From assembly GCA_903930805.1 (NCBI GenBank), contig CAIYZZ010000328.1, positions 1 through 5,210 on the forward strand: 5,210 bases of DNA, given 5' to 3'. The notes below the pieces were generated by a model. The model was not told the DNA's origin, ran no database searches, and worked only from the letters and a program-made list of their open reading frames with translations. Below are positions 1 to 5,210 of the stretch, one piece after another (position 1 is the stretch's first letter; every line of letters starts with the position of its first letter). Both the position numbers and the translations under genes were made by a program. This stretch comes from an uncultured Rhodocyclaceae bacterium (GTDB taxonomy: Bacteria; Pseudomonadota; Gammaproteobacteria; Burkholderiales; Rhodocyclaceae).

Positions 1-1389
1 GGCCTGGAGTTCCGAGAGCGAAAACTTCGCCATCAATTCGGCCTTGGGTTCATCCGCCTCCCGAATCGTCTTGATGATCTTTTCGATCGAGAGAAAGGCG
101 ATCAGCCGGCCTTCGAGGATGTGGAGGCGACGTTCGACTTCATTTAGCCTGTATTTGCTACGTCGTTCGACCGTGGCGTGACGGAAGGTGATCCACTCGT
201 GCAGGATGGCCAGAAGCGGTTTCTGCGCTGGCCGGCCGTCGGTGCCCATCATGGTCATATTCACTGACACATTGGCTTCGAGGCTGGTGCGCGCCAGCAG
301 CACGGCCATGAACTCGTCCTGCGGTACGCGCGAACTCTTCGGTTCCAGCACGATGCGCACGGGGTCTTTTTCGTTCGACTCGTCGCGCACGGCGTCAAGC
401 ACGCCGAGCATCACCTGCTTGAGATTCTTCTGTTCCTGCGACACATCCTTCTTGCCGGTGCGCGGCTGCGGGTTGGTGACGGCCTCGATCTCCGAGAGCA
501 CCTGTGCGGTCGACACGCCGTGAGGCAGTTGGTGGACGATGACGCGCCACTGGCCACGCGCGAGTTCCTCGATACGCCAGCGGCAGTGCATGCGGATGCT
601 GCCACGGCCGGCCTCGTAGGCGGTGCGGATGTCGGCGGGCGTGGCGATGATCTGTCCGCCGCCGGGGAAATCCGGGCCGGGCAGGGTAGTCAGCACTTCT
701 TCGAGCGAGGCGGCCGGTTTGCGGATCAGCAGTTTGAGCGCGTCAGCGACCTCGCGCAGATTGTGGGGCGGAATCTCGGTGGCCATGCCGACGGCGATGC
801 CCGAAGCGCCGTTCAACAGCACGAAAGGCAGGCGCGCGGGCAAGAGTGCCGGTTCGACCATGGTGCCGTCGTAGTTAGGTACGAAGTCGACAGTGCCGCG
901 GTCGATCTCGGCCAGTAGCAACTCGGCGATCGGCGCGAGGCGGCACTCTGTGTAGCGCATCGCCGCCGCACCGTCACCGTCACGAGAACCGAAGTTGCCT
1001 TGACCGTCGACGAGCGGATAGCGCAGTGAGAAATCCTGAGCGACGCGCACCATCGCGTCGTAGACGCTGGTGTCGCCGTGCGGATGAAACTTGCCGATGA
1101 CATCGCCGACGACGCGTGCCGACTTGACGTGCTTGGCAGACGCTGGAAGGCGCATCTCGTTCATTGCGTGCAGGATGCGACGCTGCACGGGCTTCAGGCC
1201 ATCCTCCACCTGCGGCAGGGCACGCGACTTCACCACGCTCATCGCGTAGGCAAGATAGGCGCGCTCGGCGTAGAGGTCCAGCGGTAGGCTGCTGCCGTCA
1301 TCGAGAAAAGTCGGCGCTGGCGGGACGGCGGGGGGCGGTGGCGGAAGGTATGCCACGTTATCAAACAGGTCAGGCGTTTCGTGGTTCAT
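1..1389 (-). CDS. parC: DNA topoisomerase IV subunit A (ParC), 3' part missing at the window edge
   Basis: This is the DNA cleavage and rejoining subunit of topoisomerase IV, which with ParE unlinks replicated chromosomes in the cytoplasm. The frame is open from the ATG at 1389 to base 1, giving 463 residues of an expected 750 or so; the C-terminal beta-pinwheel domain is outside. Visible landmarks are '[10 protein letters not shown]' (63-72), the quinolone-pocket segment '[11 protein letters not shown]' (102-112) with T107 and D111 in place of the E. coli Ser80/Glu84 pair, the catalytic pair R145-Y146 in 'MRYTE', and '[15 protein letters not shown]' (197-211). A helical, charged stretch near 410-455 fits the C-gate coiled coil. 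T107/D111 keep the hydroxyl and the acid, so quinolone resistance is not implied. The N-terminus carries a proline-rich extension (16-26). The start is supported by AGAGG (1401-1397) 7 nt upstream and by the ATGA overlap with the parE stop. GyrA is the alternative, but adjacency to parE argues for ParC. Confidence 0.96.
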   Translation of the reverse strand, partial: MNHETPDLFDNVAYLPPPPPAVPPAPTFLDDGSSLPLDLYAERAYLAYAMSVVKSRALPQVEDGLKPVQRRILHAMNEMRLPASAKHVKSARVVGDVIGKFHPHGDTSVYDAMVRVAQDFSLRYPLVDGQGNFGSRDGDGAAAMRYTECRLAPIAELLLAEIDRGTVDFVPNYDGTMVEPALLPARLPFVLLNGASGIAVGMATEIPPHNLREVADALKLLIRKPAASLEEVLTTLPGPDFPGGGQIIATPADIRTAYEAGRGSIRMHCRWRIEELARGQWRVIVHQLPHGVSTAQVLSEIEAVTNPQPRTGKKDVSQEQKNLKQVMLGVLDAVRDESNEKDPVRIVLEPKSSRVPQDEFMAVLLARTSLEANVSVNMTMMGTDGRPAQKPLLAILHEWITFRHATVERRSKYRLNEVERRLHILEGRLIAFLSIEKIIKTIREADEPKAELMAKFSLSELQA

Positions 1390-3363
1390 ACATCAGCCTC
1401 TGCGAGATGGCCACGGGCTTCCATCCAGGCGCGGCGGCCAGCGGCCTCGCCCTTGCCCATCAGCAGGTTAAAGAGTTTCAGGGTGTCGTCGCGTGCGCCT
1501 GCCCCCTGACGTTCGGCGACAGGGAGTACGCGGCGTGTCGCCGGGTCCATCGCGGTTTCGCGTAATTGCTCGGGGTTCATTTCGCCGAGGCCCTTGAAGC
1601 GGCCGACTTCAATCTTGTCGGGGGGGAAGCCTTCCTTGATTAAACGATCCTTGATCGCGACGAGCTCCCCGTCATCGAGTGCATATAGTCGTTTCGCCGG
1701 ACGCTTCTTGCCTTGCGCCGGCACGTCGATGCGGTAGAGCGGGGGCTGGGCGATATACACATGCCCCCCTTGCGATCAGCGCAGGGAAGTGGCGGTAGAA
1801 GAGGGTGAGCAGCAGCGTCTGAATATGGGCACCGTCCACATCGGCGTCGGACATGATGACGAGCTTGCCGTAGCGCAGATTGGCCAAATCGGGGTTGTCG
1901 GTGGCACTGTGGGGATCGATGCCGAGCGCGACAGCGATGTCGTGAATCTCGTTGTTGGCGAACAGGCGATTGGCCTCGATTTCCCATGAGTTCTGCACCT
2001 TGCCGCGTAGAGGCAGAATCGCCTGCGTTTCACGATTGCGTGCCATCTTGGCCGAGCCGCCTGCCGAGTCGCCTTCGACGAGGACCAGTGCGTTCTCGGC
2101 GCTATTGGTCGATTCGCACTCGGAGAGTTTGCCGGGCAACACGGCGACGCCAGACTGTTTTTTCTTCTCAACCTTCTGCGCGTTTTTCTGTCGTGCAAGA
2201 GCTTGCTTGATGGCCAGTTCGGCGATGGCTTTGCCGGCTTCGACATGCTGGCTGAGCCAGATCTCGAAAGGGTCACGCACCATGCCTGAAACGAGTTTCA
2301 CGGCCTCGCGAGAATTAAGTTTTTCCTTCACCTGGCCTTGGAACTGCGGGTCGAGAATGCGTGCCGAAAGTACGAAGCCCATCTTGCCGCAGATGTCTTC
2401 CTGCTGAAGCTTTACGCCTCTGGGTAGCAGCGCGTGGTGCTCGATGAAAACCTTCACGGCCTCGAAGACGCCGGTGCGCAAACCGGATTCGTGGGTGCCA
2501 CCGGCTACGGTCGGGATGAGGTTCACGTAGGACTCGAAGGGGGCAGCTTCTGACCACCAGCCCAGTGCCCAGGCTGCGCCTTCGCCATCGGCAAAACTCT
2601 CATGATCGCTGCCAGCATAGTTTTCGGTGGCGAAAATCGGCGCTACGGAATTTTCTTCGCCGGCGATTTCGCGCAGATAGCCGGCCAGACCATCCGGGTA
2701 ACGCCAAGTTTTGGCGAGAAACTTGCCGTCGGCCTGCTCGACGTCGAGCGTTACCTTGACGCCTGGCAGCAGCACGGCCTTGGAGCGCAGCAGACGTTCC
2801 AGTTCGGCCTGCGGTACTTTGGGTGAGTCGAAATATTTCGGGTCGGGTACGACGCGTACTTTGGTGCCCGTCTGTCGGCCGCATTCTCCCCGTACCGCTA
2901 GCGCCGATATTTTTTCGCCGCCCTCGCTGAAACTCACCGCGTGAATTTTGCCTTCACGGCGTACCTCAACCTCGACACTCAGTGATAACGCATTGGTAAC
3001 GGCGACACCGACGCCATGGAGCCCACCGGAAAACGCATAGGCCGAGTTGCCTGATTTCTTGTCAAACTTGCCCCCCGCGTGCAGGCGCGTGAAGGCCAAC
3101 ACGACGACGGGAATCTTTTCTTCGGGATGCGGGCCAACAGGGATGCCGCGCCCGTCGTCGGTGACCGTGACGGCCCCATCCCTTGCTACGGCGACATGAA
3201 TATTTTTGGCGAAGCCGCCCAGTGCTTCATCAGCGGCGTTGTCGATGACCTCCTGAATGAGGTGAGCCGGCGAGTCGGTGCGGGTATACATGCCCGGTCG
3301 CTCGCGCACGGGTTCCAGCCCTTTGAGGACGCGGAAGGAGGATTCGTCGTAGTTTTGTTTCAT
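1386..3363 (-). CDS. parE: DNA topoisomerase IV subunit B (ParE), interrupted by a +1 frameshift
   Basis: This is the ATPase subunit of topoisomerase IV. The frame from the ATG at 3363 runs 563 codons to a stop at 1672, but true ParE sequence ends at residue 533 and continues in another frame from about 1761 to the TGA at 1386. Removing one G from the six-G run (bases 1769-1764 on the plus strand) restores 658 residues, normal for the family. The GHKL ATPase has '[13 protein letters not shown]' (catalytic E38), 'DDGRGIP' (D69-P75) and 'GGLHGVGVA' (113-121). The TOPRIM region has '[10 protein letters not shown]' (430-439), 'PLRGK' (451-455) and '[10 protein letters not shown]' (505-514). The restored tail contains '[13 protein letters not shown]', conserved in ParE and GyrB. 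Read literally, the product would lose about 125 C-terminal residues and gain 30 foreign ones, and is unlikely to work; topoisomerase IV is normally essential, so a sequencing or assembly error is the leading explanation. The ATG lacks a clear Shine-Dalgarno sequence. The stop overlaps the parC start. Confidence 0.95.
1764..1769 (-). other. Six-G homopolymer where the parE frame is lost
   Basis: In the parE sense the sequence is GCA AGG GGG GCA TGT. With five Gs it would read GCA AGG GGG CAT GTG TAT ATC, giving the expected '[17 protein letters not shown]'. One surplus G is therefore the simplest account of the break. Other G/C runs of six or seven bases in the window (1330-1335 and 1620-1626) leave their frames intact. 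Confidence 0.9.
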
Positions 3364-3390
3364 GGTGGGGAAGAGAGTGCCCCGCCATGA
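3360..3390 (-). promoter_or_regulatory. Inverted repeat covering the parE start codon
   Basis: In the parE mRNA sense, a six-base arm TCATGG (3390-3385) can pair with CCATGA (3365-3360), followed inward by a C/A mismatch and GGGG (3383-3380) with CCCC (3370-3367), closing a nine-base loop. The distal arm includes the parE ATG. There is no T tract, so this is not an intrinsic terminator. Immediately before the ATG the leader is pyrimidine-rich, with no visible ribosome binding site. A role in limiting ParE translation is inference; the repeat itself is directly visible. Confidence 0.55.
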
Positions 3391-3441
3391 CGGTAGTTCA
3401 AGACTGGAATTGAGGGGCGAAATTAGCCGTGTTGGGCAGAA
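3364..3441 (-). other. Intergenic gap between the EAL/HDOD gene and parE
   Basis: This 78-nt gap contains the inverted repeat at its parE end. I found no intrinsic terminator and no convincing pair of -35 and -10 boxes; a TAATTT-like hexamer near 3420-3425 has no well-spaced partner. Read-through from the upstream gene is possible, but a weak or alternative-sigma parE promoter cannot be excluded. Confidence 0.5.
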
Positions 3442-4692
3442 TCAGGCTGTGACTGTCAGACTTTCGGCCCAGCGGATGGCGTCGAGTTGAGCCGTGTTGA
3501 TGTCTTGCAAGCTCAGGCCGAGGGCGGCAGCGATGCTGCCGATATGCTCGTAACGGCTCTGTTCGAGCGCTTCAGCAAGCGAGAGCAGCATGCCCAGAGT
3601 GCCTTCGTAGCCGAGGATCGCCCGTGTCATGGTGTCGGGCAGCGGTAGTTTGGCCAGTGCCTTGGCCAGCGGCAGCCCGAACACCACGTCGAGCATGGAC
3701 AGCATGCCGACCATGAAGAGATTATCCTGTTCGTGGCTTGGCAGCACACGACGCCCGGCCGATTCGATAAAGCGGCTGCGTGTCAGTACAGTTTTCATCA
3801 GTGCGGCGGGTGCGGCAGCATTACCGGCGGTATAGAGCAGCAAAGCCACCCAGCGATAAAGTTGGCGATAGCCGAGAATCTGGATGGCGTGAGCAATACT
3901 CGTCACCTTGCGGCCCCGGCTCATTCCTGCCGAGTTGATGTAGCCCAGCAGTTTGACAACCAGCGTCGGGTCGCGCTTGAAGGCTTGCTCGATCTTCGCG
4001 GGCTCGGCACTCTGGCCAACGAGGTCGAACACTTCAACCAGATGGGTGAGGCCGGTATTGATCTCACGCTCGGGCAGGATTTCCGGACGCGTGAAGAAAT
4101 ATCCCTGGAAATAGTCGAAGCCAATATCGCGGCAAAATTTGTATTCACTGCCGTTGCTGACATGCTTGGCGATTTTCTTGACCGGATAATCTTTCAATCG
4201 GTCGAAGTGTCCATAAAGCAGGTAAGCGTTCTCGCTGTCGGTGGCGAGCTTGATGTAGGTGGAGCGTATCAGCAGTTCGGGGCTTTCCGCTGCCAGTGTG
4301 AAACCGTCGAGCGAAATGACAATATCGCGCAGCCGTAGCTGGTCGATGGTGGCAAGGCCAGCCTCATTTACGCTGCCGGAAGGGCCGTGCAGGTCAAGGA
4401 CGATATAGCCATCGGGTAGCAAGGCGAGAAAGTCGGCGTCATCCAGTAGGGAAATATCGGCATTGAGGAACACGCGCTTGCCCTCTGGTAGCCAATTGCC
4501 ATCCATGTTGCCAAGCAAATGCGCAAGCGCGGTCGCACTGCCTTCCAGCGTATTTGAGGTCAAGCCATCATCCGCACGTCCAGGATAGGCATAAAGCTCG
4601 TAACCCAACGTGTCGCCAGACCGATCGATGATCGGCTGACGCTCGATAAAGGGTTGCTGCAGAGTAATCTCGGAGCGTAGGGGCTCGTTCAT
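3442..4692 (-). CDS. EAL/HDOD-type signal transduction protein (YuxH-like), EAL domain degenerate
   Basis: The 416-residue protein has an N-terminal EAL-like domain (about 14-208) and a C-terminal HDOD domain (about 210-395), the architecture of YuxH-type proteins. EAL hallmarks are eroded: 'RQPIIDRSGDTLGYELYAY' (19-36) has E-L-Y where active enzymes have E-A-L. N77 in 'FLNAD', K148 in 'YIKLA' and 'FQGYFF' (195-200) are kept, but the acid after the KID lysine and the late catalytic glutamate are missing. Cyclic-di-GMP hydrolysis is therefore unlikely, and a binding or scaffold role is inferred. The HDOD part includes 'KRDPTLVVKLLGYINSAG' and a hydrophobic segment 'RWVALLLYTAG'. There is no signal peptide or clear membrane span, so it should be cytoplasmic. 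ATG at 4692 is chosen because GAGTGG (4705-4700) lies 7 nt upstream; a TTG at 4707 would add five residues but has no such site. It lies upstream of parE in the same orientation and diverges from the tRNA gene. The specific pathway is unknown. Confidence 0.9.
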   Translation of the reverse strand: MNEPLRSEITLQQPFIERQPIIDRSGDTLGYELYAYPGRADDGLTSNTLEGSATALAHLLGNMDGNWLPEGKRVFLNADISLLDDADFLALLPDGYIVLDLHGPSGSVNEAGLATIDQLRLRDIVISLDGFTLAAESPELLIRSTYIKLATDSENAYLLYGHFDRLKDYPVKKIAKHVSNGSEYKFCRDIGFDYFQGYFFTRPEILPEREINTGLTHLVEVFDLVGQSAEPAKIEQAFKRDPTLVVKLLGYINSAGMSRGRKVTSIAHAIQILGYRQLYRWVALLLYTAGNAAAPAALMKTVLTRSRFIESAGRRVLPSHEQDNLFMVGMLSMLDVVFGLPLAKALAKLPLPDTMTRAILGYEGTLGMLLSLAEALEQSRYEHIGSIAAALGLSLQDINTAQLDAIRWAESLTVTA

Positions 4693-4729
4693 GGGGGTAC
4701 CACTCAAAACGATACATTACGGACAGTAC

Positions 4730-4758
4730 TTTACGGCAAGAAACGTTTCCGCTATAGT
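4730..4758 (+). promoter_or_regulatory. Sigma70-like promoter of the tRNA-Arg gene
   Basis: TTTACG (4730-4735) and TATAGT (4753-4758) are separated by 17 bases. The -10 box matches five of six consensus bases and the -35 box four of six. The following GCGCGCC is a G+C-rich discriminator of the kind found at stringently controlled stable-RNA promoters, so growth-rate and ppGpp control is plausible. Transcription would begin near 4765, about 11 nt before the mature tRNA. The same 83-bp interval is the leader of the divergent EAL/HDOD gene, for which I could not define a good promoter. Confidence 0.75.
4740..4749. promoter_or_regulatory. Perfect 10-bp palindrome GAAACGTTTC, possible operator
   Basis: The palindrome lies wholly within the 17-base spacer between the -35 and -10 boxes of the tRNA promoter and 48 bp from the start codon of the divergent EAL/HDOD gene. 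Its centre, AAACGTTT, resembles operators bound by LacI-family regulators such as Cra, CcpA and PurR. The symmetry does not extend beyond ten bases, so it may be chance. Operator function is inference. Confidence 0.3.
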
Positions 4759-4775
4759 GCGCGCCTTGATTTATT

Positions 4776-4852
4776 GCGCCCGTAGCTCATCTGGATAGAG
4801 TACTTGGCTACGAACCAAGGGGTAGGGAGTTCGAATCTCTCCGGGCGCACCA
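4776..4852 (+). tRNA. tRNA-Arg, anticodon ACG, CCA encoded
   Basis: The 77-nt cloverleaf is complete. The acceptor stem is GCGCCCG (4776-4782) with CGGGCGC (4842-4848), discriminator A4849 and encoded CCA (4850-4852). The D stem is GCTC (4785-4788) with GAGT (4798-4801), including one G-T pair. The anticodon stem is CTTGG with CCAAG around loop CTACGAA, giving anticodon ACG at 4810-4812. The T stem is GGGAG with CTCTC (one G-T pair) around TTCGAAT. A34 is expected to be deaminated to inosine by TadA, letting this tRNA read CGU, CGC and CGA. It has its own promoter and terminator, so it is a single-gene unit. Confidence 0.97.
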
Positions 4853-4859
4853 GAAATTC

Positions 4860-4888
4860 AAGGGGTTAGCGAAAGCTAGCCCCTTTTC
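4860..4888 (+). terminator. Intrinsic terminator of the tRNA-Arg gene
   Basis: GGGGTTAGC (4862-4870) pairs with GCTAGCCCC (4875-4883) around a GAAA tetraloop, with one G-T wobble; A4860-A4861 can extend the stem by pairing with T4884-T4885. A four-T tract (4884-4887) follows. It begins 8 nt after the CCA, the expected place for the end of a monocistronic tRNA transcript. Confidence 0.9.
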
Positions 4889-4899
4889 AGTTCACGGCA

Positions 4900-5210
4900 C
4901 GTAGCTGAAGCGTAGCTACATTCCCCCGGTTACTCCCCAAACCCTGCTTCAGGCCGGACAGGCGATCAACAAAGTCGACCAGGTGACGTCGGTCGGAGCT
5001 GAAAGAGTCCAAGGATTCGTAGAATGAAACGAACGGATGACAGAAATGGAACGGATACCGCAAGGGAAATACACGCCGGAATTTCGGGCGGAAGCAGTGA
5101 AGCTGGTCGAGCAGGAAAAGCTTTCGGTAAGGCAGGCGGCGAAGCGGCTCTCGGTGCCACTGAGCAGTCTGGATAACCGGGTTCGGGCAGCGCGGGCTAC
5201 GCTGCAAGCA
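4900..5210 (+). mobile_element. Probable left end of an IS3-family insertion sequence
   Basis: The call rests on the OrfA reading frame that begins at 5037. Members of this family usually start within about 150 bp upstream of orfA with a terminal TG. A TGA at 4906 followed by a C/G-rich stretch ending CCCCCGG (about 4922-4929) is a candidate left end, but the matching right end is outside the window and no target duplication can be read. The left boundary given is approximate. Bases 4889-5036 hold no other gene that I can support. The element would lie directly downstream of the tRNA terminator. Confidence 0.55.
5037..5210 (+). CDS. IS3-family transposase OrfA, N-terminal 58 codons (continues past the window)
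   Basis: OrfA of IS3-family elements supplies the DNA-binding helix-turn-helix part of the transposase and is usually fused to the DDE-bearing OrfB by -1 frameshifting; OrfB is not in this window. Residues 11-26 ('KYTPEFRAEAVKLVEQ') and 29-53 ('LSVRQAAKRLSVPLSSLDNRVRAAR') match the family pattern of a basic 'YTxEFRxEAVKLV' helix, then an 'LSVxxAAxRLSVPxSxLxNWV'-like HTH. The near-invariant tryptophan is an arginine here (R48, CGG for TGG, one base apart). The frame opens after a TGA at 5025-5027, so ATG 5037 is the first start; ATG 5046, giving 'MERIPQGKY', fits the family N-terminus better. Neither has a good Shine-Dalgarno sequence; the best one, AAGGA (5011-5015), serves an out-of-frame ATG at 5024. 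The call is from recalled family patterns. Confidence 0.8.
   Translation, partial: MTEMERIPQGKYTPEFRAEAVKLVEQEKLSVRQAAKRLSVPLSSLDNRVRAARATLQA

Noticed and set aside
102..112. Possible quinolone-resistance substitution in ParC (residues 102-112, Thr at the Ser80-equivalent site); coordinates given here are residues
   Set aside because: Threonine keeps the hydroxyl and the Asp111 acid is also present, and Thr or Ser with Asp is natural variation at this site, so resistance cannot be inferred.
1672..1763. The out-of-frame end of the uninterrupted parE frame as a genuine alternative C-terminus
   Set aside because: The 30 residues after position 533 resemble nothing in ParE, while the shifted frame resumes the conserved sequence exactly.
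3733..4338. A 201-codon plus-strand frame opposite the EAL/HDOD gene
   Set aside because: It is long but antisense to a gene with clear domain matches, has no family resemblance, and long antisense frames are common in G+C-rich coding DNA.
4705..4707. TTG at 4707 as the start of the EAL/HDOD gene
   Set aside because: It has no ribosome binding site, whereas the ATG at 4692 has GAGTGG 7 nt upstream.
4781..4917. CGTAGCT occurs three times (4781, 4900 and 4911), hinting at a tRNA-derived attachment duplication
   Set aside because: The shared segment is only seven bases, lies in the D-arm side of the tRNA rather than the 3' end used by integrases, and no integrase gene is visible.
4887..5207. 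A 106-codon minus-strand frame opposite the IS3-like OrfA
   Set aside because: It overlaps the terminator and the OrfA frame, has no recognisable domain, and is the antisense shadow of a sequence whose plus-strand reading matches a known transposase family.

Overview
The window looks like chromosomal DNA from a Gram-negative proteobacterium, most likely a betaproteobacterium. The basis is moderately high G+C, ParE and ParC sequences of the proteobacterial topoisomerase IV type (ParC has the N-terminal extension before '[15 protein letters not shown]' that I associate with betaproteobacteria), and a tRNA gene with an encoded CCA end. The taxonomic call is inference from recalled family sequences; no search was run.

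Layout. On the minus strand, in transcription order, lie (1) a gene for a degenerate EAL plus HDOD regulatory protein (4692-3442); (2) after 78 nt, parE, topoisomerase IV subunit B (3363-1386); (3) overlapping the parE stop codon by 4 nt (ATGA), parC, topoisomerase IV subunit A, from 1389 to the left edge, with its C-terminal half outside the window. On the plus strand, divergent from the EAL/HDOD gene, a tRNA-Arg(ACG) gene has its own sigma70-like promoter and an intrinsic terminator. Immediately beyond it, the first 58 codons of an IS3-family OrfA transposase run off the right edge.

ParE and ParC form the heterotetrameric type IIA topoisomerase that decatenates daughter chromosomes, and the overlap suits translational coupling and balanced supply. 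The EAL/HDOD gene is co-oriented upstream and may be co-transcribed, but its function is unrelated on present knowledge. The tRNA is an independent unit.

The main anomalies are: a single extra G in a six-G run that breaks parE after residue 533 (sequencing error or a real lesion); an inverted repeat that buries the parE start codon in a potential mRNA hairpin and takes the place of a visible Shine-Dalgarno sequence; a perfect GAAACGTTTC palindrome inside the spacer of the tRNA promoter; and an unusual HTH residue and start-site arrangement in the IS3 OrfA. I saw no convincing new multi-gene system; apart from these details the region is housekeeping DNA with an insertion-sequence edge.
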